Source: Streptomyces sp. DSM 110735 (GTDB taxonomy: Bacteria > Actinomycetota > Actinomycetes > Streptomycetales > Streptomycetaceae). Taken from it: 64,000 nt of DNA. Below the pieces are notes generated by a model. It did no database searches and was not told where the DNA came from. It saw only the letters and a program-made list of their open reading frames with translations. This document shows positions 33,162 to 41,516 of this stretch, piece after piece. Position 1 is the first letter of the stretch; each line of letters begins with the position of its first letter. Made by a program: the position numbers and the translations under genes. The stretch is taken from positions 434,001 through 498,000 of the forward strand of contig NZ_JACYHF010000003.1 in assembly GCF_016482685.1 (NCBI RefSeq), given 5' to 3'.

Positions 33162-34340
33162 CTAGTTGGTCCCCGCCGTCAGCTCCCCGAACAGCCGACC
33201 CGCCGCCTCGGAGGCGAACTGGCGCCGGAGTTCGGCGCGGGCGACCTGCTTGCGGAACTCTCCCTCGTGGGTGGTGTCACCGGCGTTGTGCATGAGGTCG
33301 GTGATCCAGGTGGCGAACGCCTGGTAGTTCCAGATGTGGGGCAGACAGGTCTCCGAGTAGCTGTCGAGCAGGCTCGAATCGCCGTGTACGGCACGGCGGA
33401 TGACGGCGCGGGCGAAGATCTCGGCGTCGTGGAGGGCGAGATGGATGCCCTTCGCGCTCATCGGGGGCACGATGTGGGCGGCGTCGCCGAGGAGGTACAG
33501 CCTGCCGTGGCTCATCGGGTCGAAGACGACGCTGCGCAGCGGGACGATCTGCTTGCTGACGATCTCCCCGGTCGGCACCGGGACACCGAACCGCGCCTCC
33601 AGTTCGCTCCAGACCCGCTCGTCCGGCCACTGCTCAACGGTGTCGTCCACACCGCACTGGAGGTAGATCCGGCTGGCCCGCGCACCGCGCGGAATCATTC
33701 CGGCGAGACCGCGCGCGTGGATCGCCATGCCGGACGGATTCGCCGGTACGGCGGCCAGGACGCTGAGCCAGGAGTACCCGTACTGGTGGGAGTACTCGGT
33801 CAGGACACCGGCGGGAACGGAGCGGCGGCTGACACCGTGGAAGCCGTCGCAACCGGCGACGTGGTCGCAGTCGAGGACCCTCTCCGTGCCGTCGGCGTCC
33901 CGGTAACGCACCTGCGCGTACGCGCCGTTGACACCCTCCAGGTTCTCCAGCGACACATCGGCGGCTTCGTACCGCAGGTCCCCGCCCTCGCGCAGAAAGA
34001 CGTCGGTGAGGTTGCGTACGAGCACCTGCTGCGGGCAGTACAGGCTCTCGTTGTCGTCGTCCACCTCGATCGGCATCTCCTCCCCGTCGATGAAGAAGCC
34101 GCCCTCGCTCTCCGGGACGGGATCGCCCTCCAGCACCTCTTCGAGCCCCCACTCGCGGAACATGCGCACCCCGAAACCGTCGATGGTTCCGGCTCGTTGG
34201 CGCTGCTCGACGTAGGAGCGGCTGTGCTTCTCCAGCACGACGCAGCCGACGCCGTTGCGCAGCAGGAAGGTGCCGAGCGCCAGTCCGGCGACGCCGGCTC
34301 CGACGATGGCGACGGTGGTGTGTTCGCGTGTCCCGGTCAT
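33162..34340 (-). CDS. pobA: 4-hydroxybenzoate 3-monooxygenase
   Basis: A 392-residue FAD monooxygenase that hydroxylates 4-hydroxybenzoate to protocatechuate with NAD(P)H. Motifs: VAIVGAGVAGLALGTFLLRN (GxGxxG), RQRAGTIDG (PobA substrate and FAD contact), CDHVAGCDGFHGVSRRSV (DG motif) and RLYLLGDAAHIVPPMSAKGI (GD motif). Length matches PobA (about 394). The ATG at 34340 has GGAGG 10 bases upstream. An AraC regulator lies 145 bases upstream on the same strand, like PobR/pobA pairs. Confidence 0.93.
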   Translation of the reverse strand: MTGTREHTTVAIVGAGVAGLALGTFLLRNGVGCVVLEKHSRSYVEQRQRAGTIDGFGVRMFREWGLEEVLEGDPVPESEGGFFIDGEEMPIEVDDDNESLYCPQQVLVRNLTDVFLREGGDLRYEAADVSLENLEGVNGAYAQVRYRDADGTERVLDCDHVAGCDGFHGVSRRSVPAGVLTEYSHQYGYSWLSVLAAVPANPSGMAIHARGLAGMIPRGARASRIYLQCGVDDTVEQWPDERVWSELEARFGVPVPTGEIVSKQIVPLRSVVFDPMSHGRLYLLGDAAHIVPPMSAKGIHLALHDAEIFARAVIRRAVHGDSSLLDSYSETCLPHIWNYQAFATWITDLMHNAGDTTHEGEFRKQVARAELRRQFASEAAGRLFGELTAGTN

Positions 34341-34485
34341 GGGTGGACGAGCCTCCGTGTTCAGGCGGTGTTCAGGGCGGTCGATCTGCCCCCACTCTGG
34401 AGCCCGCCGCCGGACGCGAACCACCGGTGACGGGACACCGGATACCGAAAAGCCGCCAACTCTCCCGAACCCCGGAGGGCGACGG

Positions 34486-35298
34486 CTACTTCGTACCGCC
34501 CCGCAGCTCCGCCTGATAGCGCCCCGGCGTCTGCCCCACCACCTCGGTGAACGCGTCGATGAAGCTCGACGGGTTCGACCACCCGCACACCATCGCCGTG
34601 TCGGTGACCGACAGACCGTGGGTGAGGTGGGCGAGGGCGTGGTGGATGCGCAGGGTCGTACGCCAGCGGTGGAAGCTCATCCCCAGTTCGGCGTGGAACA
34701 GACGGCTCAGGGTGCGCTCGCTGGCCCCGGCTCTGCGGCCCAGCTCGGCGAGGGTGGCGGCGCGGGCGGGGTCGGCGTGCAGGAGGTCGGTGACGGCGCG
34801 GAGGCGGTCGTCGCGGGGTTCGGGCAGGTGCAGGGAGTGTTCGGGGGTGTCGGACAGCTCGTCCACGACGACGCCGAGCAGACGGGCGTGGGCGCCGGGG
34901 CGGCTCTCGGGCCGGTCGCCGGTCAGCGCGAGGACCGCCTCGCGCAGCAGCGGGCTGACCGCGAACACGCTGGGCTGGTCGGTGAGTTCGCCGCACAGGT
35001 CGAGCGGGACGGTGAGCAGGCGTACGTCGGTGCGGCTGTAGAAGCGGTGGGAGTGGGCGAAGCCCGGTGGCGTCCAGGTCACGCGGTGGGCGGGGGCGAC
35101 CCATGTGCCGCGCTCGGTCGTGGTGGCCAGCGCACCGGCGGCGGCGTAGACGAGCTGCCCGTGATCGTGCGCGTGCGGGCCGAGGTGGAAGCCGTGCGGC
35201 AGCCACCCGGCGCCCTGCGCGGGCACCCGCAGCGGCTCCGAAGACTCGGGGAACTCTACGGGCTCCGAGGGCTCCGAGGGCTGGCGATTTTTCGGCAT
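34486..35298 (-). CDS. AraC family transcriptional regulator (PobR-like)
   Basis: A 270-residue regulator. The N-terminal cupin-type sensor domain (GFHLGPHAHDHGQLVYAAAG) has the His cluster of AraC_binding domains. The C-terminal double helix-turn-helix includes TLAELGRRAGASERTLSRLF and MVCGWSNPSSFIDAFTEVVG then QTPGRYQAE. The ATG at 35298 starts MPKNRQPSEPSEP. It lies just upstream of pobA and is the likely 4-hydroxybenzoate-responsive activator; that role is inferred from position. Confidence 0.85.
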   Translation of the reverse strand: MPKNRQPSEPSEPVEFPESSEPLRVPAQGAGWLPHGFHLGPHAHDHGQLVYAAAGALATTTERGTWVAPAHRVTWTPPGFAHSHRFYSRTDVRLLTVPLDLCGELTDQPSVFAVSPLLREAVLALTGDRPESRPGAHARLLGVVVDELSDTPEHSLHLPEPRDDRLRAVTDLLHADPARAATLAELGRRAGASERTLSRLFHAELGMSFHRWRTTLRIHHALAHLTHGLSVTDTAMVCGWSNPSSFIDAFTEVVGQTPGRYQAELRGGTK

Positions 35299-35525
35299 CG
35301 GACGGCACTTTACCGGCGCCCGGAGACGGACGATTCCCGCCCGCGCGATCCCCACCGCACGAGCCGCCGCATACAACAAATGGAATACCTCTCAATGGCG
35401 CAGCACGTGACACCAACCCGTTCAGCCGATGGGAAATACCCTCTTCCGTCCCTACCCTGTGAGCGGATCGACGGAAATCGGAAAACCGGGTCGGAAATCC
35501 CCTCTCTCACTCCAGGAGTTCACGC

Positions 35526-36452
35526 GTGAACGACCAGCAGAATGCGAACGAAGTACCCCGGCGTCAATTCGTCGCACTCTCGGGCGCCGTCGGTGCCACC
35601 GTCCTGCTGACCGGCGCGGCGGCTGCGGTGAGCACGCCCGCGGCGGCGGGTCCGGCACTCGGCGGCGGTCCCTCGCCCACGCCCTCGTGCTCCACCTCCC
35701 CGCCCGGAGGGGGTGTGACCTGCCCGCCTGCCTCACTCCAGGCGATCTGCGGCAGCCCCACCGACAACGACCCGCTGTGGCACGACGTCCAGTACTGCAC
35801 GCAGGGAATCGTGCCTCCGCCGCCGCAGCCCAAGCCCGACTGCCTGGTGATGACCCCGCATTACATCATTCTGCACGGCGCGCCCAGAAACACGCACAAC
35901 TATCTCACGCTGCCCACCTGCCGGATCACCGGTATCGAATGCCCCTTTATCCACACCGACGCGGCGCCGAACTACTGGCACGAGGCGTGGGAAAACGCGC
36001 GGAGCGGAGGAAACGTCCCCGTGCAGGCTCCGTATATCGGGCTGGGGATCAACTCGCAGGGCGCCCGCCGTCTCCAGCAACTGCACATTCACATGGCCGC
36101 CGTCCGGGAGAGCACCCAGCGGCGGCTGCAGCAGCTCGAAGCGGACGGCCGCATGGCGACCCAGCCCTCCGCCTGGGACAACCCCGCCAACCAGGCGCCC
36201 GTCTCGGGTCCCGCGGGCAGCGGCGACCGCGTGTACCGCATCCTGCGGCTCCCCAACCTCCGCGACAACCTCTTCACCCTGCTCTACCAGAACGTGGTGC
36301 GCCCGAACTCGCTGGACATGGCGGACCAGACCCTGATCGTGGTCCCGAAGATGACGTCCTCCGGTTTCGCGGGGTCCTTCTACGTCCTCAACAGCGACAC
36401 GTCGATCCACGACGGCACGAGCACGTGCGACTACCTGCTGGTCTACACCTGA
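35526..36452 (+). CDS. cdh: Tat-secreted CDP-diacylglycerol diphosphatase-like protein
   Basis: A 308-residue exported protein. The twin-arginine signal is VPRRQFVALSG plus a hydrophobic stretch to AAAVSTPAAA. The mature part has the Cdh pattern: NDPLWHDVQYC, then PHYIILHGAPRNTHNYLTLP, then CRITGIECPF, NYWHEAWENAR and LGINSQGARRLQQLHIHMAA. The HIH at 187-189 is the HIT-like catalytic pair. Cdh hydrolyses CDP-diacylglycerol to phosphatidate and CMP; an extracytoplasmic nucleotide-lipid hydrolase role is inferred. It precedes the repeat-peptide operon by about 190 bases on the same strand. Confidence 0.8.
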   Translation: MNDQQNANEVPRRQFVALSGAVGATVLLTGAAAAVSTPAAAGPALGGGPSPTPSCSTSPPGGGVTCPPASLQAICGSPTDNDPLWHDVQYCTQGIVPPPPQPKPDCLVMTPHYIILHGAPRNTHNYLTLPTCRITGIECPFIHTDAAPNYWHEAWENARSGGNVPVQAPYIGLGINSQGARRLQQLHIHMAAVRESTQRRLQQLEADGRMATQPSAWDNPANQAPVSGPAGSGDRVYRILRLPNLRDNLFTLLYQNVVRPNSLDMADQTLIVVPKMTSSGFAGSFYVLNSDTSIHDGTSTCDYLLVYT

Positions 36453-36640
36453 CCCCTTCTCGCCTGAGCCGCGGTGGACCGCCCCCGGAACGGCCGGGGC
36501 AGCGCCGCCACCGGATGCAGGCCGCCCGTTTCTGGGTGACCGTGGTCGAAGTGCGGTCGTCGCACCGCCGGGGAGCCATGAGCGGCGCCACCGGCGGGCG
36601 GCAGGGCACACCATGTCGACGCCGAGGAGGAACTGTGGCC

Positions 36641-37042
36641 ATGTCCAAGAATCCGAACGAGCACGAGGGCCCTGCGGACGGCGGCGCGGCGGGCGAGCCG
36701 GGCGTGCACGACGGAGGCGCGGACGGCAGCGCCGAAGGTCCCGCCGACGGCGGCGCGGCCGGGGTGCCCGGCGTCCACGACGGAGGCGCCGACGGCAGCG
36801 CGGACGGCGGTGCCGAGGGACCCGCCGACGGCGGCGCGGCGGGAGTGCCCGGTGTCCACGACGGCGGTGCCGACGGCGGAGCCGAGGGTCCGGCGGACGG
36901 CGGTGCCGCGGGCGTACCCGGCGTCCATGACGGTGGCGCCGACGGCAGCGCCGAAGGTCCCGCCGACGGCGGTGCCGCGGGTGAACCCGGGGTGCACGAC
37001 GGTGGCGCCGACGGCAGCGCGGACGGCGGCGCCGGCTCTTGA
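36641..37042 (+). CDS. repetitive acidic Gly/Ala/Asp/His protein, candidate modified-peptide precursor
   Basis: A 133-residue protein: an 8-residue leader-like start (MSKNPNEH) and then five head-to-tail repeats of 23-27 residues. Each unit runs EGPADGGAAG, then V/E-PGVHDGGADG, then SA or GA; repeats 2 and 5 add DGGA. There is no signal peptide or membrane helix. AGGAGG precedes; GTG at 36635 is an alternative start. The stop overlaps the TTG start of the JmjC oxygenase (TTGA), so the two are translationally coupled. The single His per unit and the regular Asp residues are plausible hydroxylation sites. Function is inferred only. Confidence 0.7.
   Translation: MSKNPNEHEGPADGGAAGEPGVHDGGADGSAEGPADGGAAGVPGVHDGGADGSADGGAEGPADGGAAGVPGVHDGGADGGAEGPADGGAAGVPGVHDGGADGSAEGPADGGAAGEPGVHDGGADGSADGGAGS
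36665..37033 (+). repeat. five tandem coding repeats of 69-81 bp
   Basis: Units begin at 36665, 36734, 36815, 36884 and 36953, encoding 23, 27, 23, 23 and 27 residues. Synonymous codons differ between units (GGA/GGC/GGT, GCC/GCG, CAC/CAT) while the residues stay the same. The protein sequence therefore seems to be conserved by selection and not only by recent duplication. Confidence 0.85.
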
Positions 37043-38244
37043 CCGACTCCCGCCCCGGCTCCCGGAATCCCGGCTCCCCCACGGGCGCCGGGATTCTGGA
37101 GCGCCGTCTGACCGGACTCGCCTTCGAGGACTTCGCGCGGGACGTCTGGTCGCGGACCGCGCTGCTCACCCGGGGCGCGAGCGACTTCACGGACGTGTTC
37201 GACGCCGGTGCCGTGGACGAACTGATCTCGCGCCGGGGGCTGCGTACGCCCTTCCTCCGGGTCGCGAAGGACGGCGCCGTGGTGCCCGAGTCGTCCTTCA
37301 CCTCGCCGGGCGGGGTCGGTGCCACCATCGCCGACCAGCTCGACGACACGGCGCTGTGGCGGCTGTTCGCGGACGGCGCCACGCTCGTCCTCCAGGCGCT
37401 GCACCGCACCTGGGCGCCGGTCGGTGACCTGTGCGCCGCGCTGAGTGCGGAGCTGGGGCACCCGGTCCAGGCCAACGCGTACGTCACGCCGTCGCAGAAC
37501 CAGGGCTTCGACGAGCACTACGACGTGCACGACGTCTTCGTCGTCCAGATCCAGGGCAGCAAACGCTGGCTCGTGCACGAGCCCGTCCACCCGGACCCGC
37601 TGCGCGAGCAGCCGTGGACCGAGCACCGGGCAGCCGTGGCCGAAGCCGCGAAGGGACCCGCGTACATCGACACCGTGCTGGAGCCCGGGGACGTGCTCTA
37701 CCTTCCGCGCGGCTGGCTGCACGCCGCCCGGGCGAAGGGCGAGGTGTCGATCCATCTGACGCTCGGCGTCCATGTGTGGACGCGCTACGCGCTGGCCGAG
37801 CAGCTCGCCGAGGCCGCGCTGACCGCGTTGCGCGCGGACCCCGAGACGCGCGCCTCGCTGCCCCTGGGCGCCGACGGGGCGGAGCGGGCGCTCGACGCGG
37901 TCCGCGCACGCCTCACGGCCGCCGTCGCCGGTGCCGACCCGACCCCCCTGGTCCACCGGAGCAGGCGGGGCCTGGGCCGTCCGGCTCCGCTCGGTCCGCT
38001 GTCCCAGCTCGCCGCCGTCGAGAGCCTCGACCCCGGGTCTCCGGTGCGGCTGCGCGAGGCGCTGGAGACCCGGCTGGAGGGGACGCGGCTGCGGACCCGG
38101 GTCGGCTGGCTCGACTTCCCGGAGTCCGATCTGCCCGCGGTGGTCCGCCTGCTCGACGGCGAGGTCCGTACGGCCGGTGACCTCGGCCTCGCGCTCGCCG
38201 AGCGGCTGCTGCGAGCGGGCGTCCTGGTGCCCGCCGGACAGTAG
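37039..38244 (+). CDS. JmjC/cupin Fe(II)/2-oxoglutarate oxygenase (ribosomal-oxygenase-like)
   Basis: A 401-residue protein with the layout of JmjC hydroxylases such as YcfD/RoxA. Residues ~15-145 form an N-terminal part of the fold. GFDEHYDVHDVFVVQIQGSK carries the iron ligands H160 and D162. GDVLYLPRGWLHAARAKGEV supplies the distal ligand H228. A helical dimer-like region and a winged C-terminal domain follow (VGWLDFPESDLPAVVRLLDG). It would hydroxylate a protein or peptide side chain. The TTG start overlaps the stop of the repeat-protein gene, making that protein the obvious substrate candidate. Confidence 0.85.
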   Translation: MTDSRPGSRNPGSPTGAGILERRLTGLAFEDFARDVWSRTALLTRGASDFTDVFDAGAVDELISRRGLRTPFLRVAKDGAVVPESSFTSPGGVGATIADQLDDTALWRLFADGATLVLQALHRTWAPVGDLCAALSAELGHPVQANAYVTPSQNQGFDEHYDVHDVFVVQIQGSKRWLVHEPVHPDPLREQPWTEHRAAVAEAAKGPAYIDTVLEPGDVLYLPRGWLHAARAKGEVSIHLTLGVHVWTRYALAEQLAEAALTALRADPETRASLPLGADGAERALDAVRARLTAAVAGADPTPLVHRSRRGLGRPAPLGPLSQLAAVESLDPGSPVRLREALETRLEGTRLRTRVGWLDFPESDLPAVVRLLDGEVRTAGDLGLALAERLLRAGVLVPAGQ

Positions 38245-38252
38245 CCGCTCCG

Positions 38253-39149
38253 GTGACCACCACAGACCGCTTCTTCTGCGCGGACGCCGCCCGGATCCGC
38301 GGCGACTCGATGGCGGGCACGGCGCCGCGCGGCGCCGTGTGGGTGCTCGTCGAGTACCGCGGCGCCTGGCCGTCCAACGGCTTCGACGGTCTCGATCTCG
38401 CCCCGGAGGTCAAGGACCTCGTCTGGTCCGCCGCCCACGCCGTCCGGGCCCGGATCCTGCTGATCAGGCGCCTCGCCCGCCCCAGACCCGACGGTCCAGG
38501 GCGGTGGGCCGTACTGCACTACGAACGCTCCGGCGCCTACCGCCAGCGCTGGGGCACCTGGACCCGCGACGAGGACCTGGCCGAGATCGCGGACGCGCTC
38601 CAGTCCCCCGGTCAACTGGACCACCCGCCCGTCGTCCTGGTCTGCGTCCACGGCCAGCACGACATCTGCTGCGCCGTACGCGGGCGCCCCGTGGCCCGCG
38701 CGCTCAGCGAGCGCTGGCCGAACCTGGTGTGGGAATGCACCCACGTCGGCGGCGACCGCTTCGCCGCCAACGTCGTCCTCCTGCCCGACGGCGTCTACTA
38801 CGGGCGCCTGGACGCCGTCTCCGCCGTCGGCGTGGTCGAGGAACACCTGGCGGGCCGCGTCCAGGCGGACCACCTCCGGGGCTACACCGACCTCGCTCCC
38901 CCGCAGCAGGTCGCCGTCGCCGCCCTCCTCCAGCGCTTCGGTCCCGCCGCCCGGCACGCCTACACCGTCACCGACACCGCCCGCGACGGCGACGACTGGC
39001 GCATCCGCGTCGAACTCCACGCGCCCCACCCCACCGCCTTCGACGTCCGGCTCCACGCCCGGCGCACGGCGCCGTACCGGCTCACCTGCCGGGGTCTGGC
39101 GCCGCATCCGACGGTGGGTTACGACGTGACGTCGATCGAGTCCGTCTGA
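38253..39149 (+). CDS. sucrase-ferredoxin-like (thioredoxin-like [2Fe-2S]) protein
   Basis: A 298-residue Suc_Fer-family protein. PPVVLVCVHGQHDICCAVRG is the CxxxxxxxCC cluster-type motif; LVWECTHVGGDRFAANVVLL is the second conserved block with a further Cys. The N-terminus (TTDRFFCADAARIRGDSMAG) is also typical. It starts with GTG eight bases after the JmjC gene and is probably co-transcribed. It could carry electrons for the oxygenase, but JmjC enzymes do not normally need a reductase. It overlaps the convergent small membrane protein gene by 31 bases. Confidence 0.8.
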   Translation: MTTTDRFFCADAARIRGDSMAGTAPRGAVWVLVEYRGAWPSNGFDGLDLAPEVKDLVWSAAHAVRARILLIRRLARPRPDGPGRWAVLHYERSGAYRQRWGTWTRDEDLAEIADALQSPGQLDHPPVVLVCVHGQHDICCAVRGRPVARALSERWPNLVWECTHVGGDRFAANVVLLPDGVYYGRLDAVSAVGVVEEHLAGRVQADHLRGYTDLAPPQQVAVAALLQRFGPAARHAYTVTDTARDGDDWRIRVELHAPHPTAFDVRLHARRTAPYRLTCRGLAPHPTVGYDVTSIESV

Positions 39150-39388
39150 GCCGTTCCACGTCCCTCTGCCGCAGCAGGCTCCGGCGGGTGCTGACAGGGG
39201 CGGACCGGGTCGTGCTCGATGAGCCGATTGAAGAACGGCACCGCCGGTGCGACGGCGCCCAGTCCGGCGAGGGCGCTGCGGGGCACGCCCTCACCGGCCG
39301 CCAGGGACAGGGCAGCCACCGCAGCGCCGCTGAGTACGGCGAGCAGGAGCACGAGAGCGGACCGGGCTGTCAGCAAGGGCTTTTCCAT
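39119..39388 (-). CDS. small membrane protein, unknown function
   Basis: An 89-residue protein starting MEKPLLTARSALVLLLAVLS with GGGGAG before the ATG at 39388. It has one strong helix and a second weaker hydrophobic part (SALAGLGAVAPAVPFF), followed by a polar tail. A start at 39475 (MTTETRL) would overlap the preceding gene but has no ribosome site. It follows the 39465-40376 gene on the same strand and is probably in one operon with it. Confidence 0.5.
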   Translation of the reverse strand: MEKPLLTARSALVLLLAVLSGAAVAALSLAAGEGVPRSALAGLGAVAPAVPFFNRLIEHDPVRPCQHPPEPAAAEGRGTAQTDSIDVTS

Positions 39389-39464
39389 GAGGCTCCCCAC
39401 GCCGGAGGTCGTCGCCGGTCGCGTCGTACGGACGGTCGGGGCTGCCCCCGCCGACAGCCGTGTC

Positions 39465-40376
39465 TCAGTGGTCATCGGTACGGGTGGGCTGGGCGGCACG
39501 GCGCGCGTCGCGCCCGAGCCGCTTGAGCTTGCGGCGGACGCGCTCGCCGTACGCGGCGGGCAGCCCGGCGGCCACCGCCGCCTGCCGCCAGGTCTCCCCG
39601 GACTCGGCCCATTCCTGAGCCACGCAGGTCTCGTCCGCGTGCAGTTGCCGGAGCACAGCGGCGACGCGGCCGTCGCTCAGCAGGGAACGCAGAACGGCGT
39701 CCTCGGCGCTCGAACCGTCGACGACCAGATCCCCCAGCGTCACCCCGGTCCCGATCGGTTTGTCCAGCGACTGCCACCGCTGACCGGCGGTCTTGCGTTC
39801 CCACAGGGGCTGCAGACGGCGGTGTTCGGCGAGCGTCTCCCGCTTCAGGAGCCGCAGCACCGAGTCGTCGGCGGTGTGCGGTTGGCGCAGTGCCTCGGCC
39901 CAGTCCGTGAGCAGCGCGGTGGAGACCGCTTCCCTCCACTGCGGCGCGTGCTTGGGCGGCATCCCGAGCCATGCCACCGCGAAGTCGTCGACCTCGCGGT
40001 CGCGTCCGTCGATCGCCGCCTCCCTGGCGGTCAGGGCCGCCAGCAGTCCGGGGCGCCGACCGGGCACCGGTCCGGTGAGCAGGTTCAGTTCCACCGACAA
40101 CGACCTGTCCCGGAACCGATAGAGCTGGATCTTGTGGGGGGTGGCTCGCTGAGCGGGTCCGATGGCGACGTTCAGGCGGTCCCAGGCCAGCCCTCTCACG
40201 AGCTTCTGCGCCAGACCGATCAGGAGAGACGGCGCCGCCACCTGATCCGGGATGTCCGAGGTGGGCACGACACCGACCATGTAGGTGGCGTCCCTCCGGT
40301 CCGTCGGCAGTATCACCTGCTGCCACTTGATGGCGACGCCGTAGTCCGGTCGGGGCTTCTCGGAAGCCGAGGTCAT
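39465..40376 (-). CDS. unknown protein with sigma/helix-turn-helix-like C-terminus
   Basis: A 303-residue soluble protein starting MTSASEKPRPDYGVAIKWQQ, with AAGGAG before the ATG. The first 150 residues are mixed alpha/beta and not recognised. From about residue 205 the text SLDKPIGTGVTLGDLVVDGS then AEDAVLRSLLSDGR recalls the linker and region 4 of sigma factors, and ETWRQAAVAAGLPAAYGERV reads as a helix-turn-helix. This resemblance is by eye only. It lies downstream of the formylglycine-enzyme-like gene by 114 bases. Confidence 0.6.
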   Translation of the reverse strand: MTSASEKPRPDYGVAIKWQQVILPTDRRDATYMVGVVPTSDIPDQVAAPSLLIGLAQKLVRGLAWDRLNVAIGPAQRATPHKIQLYRFRDRSLSVELNLLTGPVPGRRPGLLAALTAREAAIDGRDREVDDFAVAWLGMPPKHAPQWREAVSTALLTDWAEALRQPHTADDSVLRLLKRETLAEHRRLQPLWERKTAGQRWQSLDKPIGTGVTLGDLVVDGSSAEDAVLRSLLSDGRVAAVLRQLHADETCVAQEWAESGETWRQAAVAAGLPAAYGERVRRKLKRLGRDARRAAQPTRTDDH

Positions 40377-40490
40377 CGGGAAGTCTCCTTGACGATGCGA
40401 AGTGCGGTCACTCCTCAGGCCCGGGACGGGGTCCGATCGGCACTCGAATCCGCACTTGGTCGCGTGACGCTCGTCACACTCGCTTCCCGG

Positions 40491-41177
40491 TCACCGAGGT
40501 ATGGAGCGCGCGACGCGGAAGCCCACGTCGTCGATCCGGAAGGTCGGGTGACCGCGTCGGCGCACGGATGCCCGGCAGCTCCAGTGCGCGTCCGCCCAGC
40601 CACCGCCGCGCAGGACGCGATAAGTGCCGTACACCTCGGGGTCGTAGACGTCCCAGCACCAGTCCCAGACGTTGCCCAGCATGTCGTGGAGACCCCAGGC
40701 GTTGGGCTGTTTGCCGCCGACGGGATGGAGCCGACCGTCGGAGTTGCCCTGGTACCAGGCGACTTCGTCGAGGGCGCCGTAGCGCGGGCCGGTGGTGTCC
40801 GCGCGGCAGGCGTGCTCCCATTCGGCTTCGGTGGGCAGGCGGTAGCCGTTCGCGGAGGGGTCCCAGTGGGGGGCGGCGTCGGTGTCGGTCTCAATGTCGG
40901 GGAGGCGGTAGGCGGGGGTCAGCCCCTCGCGCCGGGACAGCGCGTTGCAGAACCGGACCGCGTCCCACCACGAGACACCCTCGACGGGCAGCCGCTCACC
41001 TCGGACACTGCCCGGCCACCGACCGGTGACCTGTGCGTACCACCCCTGCGTGACCGGGAACGCCGACATCAGGAACGGCGCGACCTTCACCGGCCAACTG
41101 CGCTGTGTCCGCCGGTCGGACAGGATCACCCGCCCCGCCGGAACGGCCACCATGGTTCGTTCTGCCCCCGAGTCCAC
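40491..41177 (-). CDS. formylglycine-generating-enzyme-like (FGE-sulfatase domain) protein
   Basis: A 228-residue single-domain protein of the SUMF1/EgtB C-type-lectin fold. PVEGVSWWDAVRFCNALSRR, YRLPTEAEWEHACRA, GLHDMLGNVWDWCWD and YRVLRGGGWADAHWSCRASV are the family blocks. True formylglycine enzymes need two active-site Cys in the last block; here only the Cys of HWSCRAS is present and the partner position is Arg. It may therefore be a binding or structural homologue, or act in another oxidation. GTG at 41177 follows a G-rich ribosome site. No sulfatase gene is adjacent. Confidence 0.8.
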   Translation of the reverse strand: MDSGAERTMVAVPAGRVILSDRRTQRSWPVKVAPFLMSAFPVTQGWYAQVTGRWPGSVRGERLPVEGVSWWDAVRFCNALSRREGLTPAYRLPDIETDTDAAPHWDPSANGYRLPTEAEWEHACRADTTGPRYGALDEVAWYQGNSDGRLHPVGGKQPNAWGLHDMLGNVWDWCWDVYDPEVYGTYRVLRGGGWADAHWSCRASVRRRGHPTFRIDDVGFRVARSIPR

Positions 41178-41190
41178 GACGCCCCCCTGC

Positions 41191-41505
41191 TCAACTGGTG
41201 AGTTTCAGCCCGATCACGCTGCCGACGATCAGCGCCAGGAACACCACCTTCGGCACACTCACCGACTCGCCCCCGGTGAGCATCGCGTACAGCACGGTGA
41301 GAACCGCCCCGATCCCCACCCACACCGCGTAGGACGTACCGACCGGGAGGTCTCGTGTCGCATACGCCAGTCCACCCATGCTCGCGGCGAGCGCCACGAC
41401 GAACACCAGCGACGGTACGAGCCGACTGAACCCCTCGGACTTCCCCAGCGCGGTGGCCCAGACGGCCTCCAGCACACCCGATACGGCAAGAACGAGCCAC
41501 GCCAC
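41191..41505 (-). CDS. gdx: SMR family guanidinium exporter (Gdx/SugE type)
   Basis: A 104-residue four-helix small multidrug resistance protein. AWLVLAVSGVLEAVWATALG has the essential Glu of SMR proteins and the Trp/Ala pattern of the Gdx (SugE) branch; later helices are PVGTSYAVWVGIGAVLTVLY and VFLALIVGSVIGLKL. It exports guanidinium in exchange for protons. The start is GTG 41505 with GGGAGG six bases upstream. That ribosome site directly adjoins a guanidine-III riboswitch, which independently supports the guanidinium function. Confidence 0.9.
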   Translation of the reverse strand: MAWLVLAVSGVLEAVWATALGKSEGFSRLVPSLVFVVALAASMGGLAYATRDLPVGTSYAVWVGIGAVLTVLYAMLTGGESVSVPKVVFLALIVGSVIGLKLTS

Positions 41506-41516
41506 GACAGCCTCCC

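Noticed and set aside
35733..37487. 584-codon minus-strand frame with Pro/Ser/Ala repeats over the repeat-protein gene
   Set aside because: The repeats are only the complement of the plus-strand coding repeats. The plus frame has a ribosome site and stop/start coupling to the JmjC gene; the minus frame has neither.
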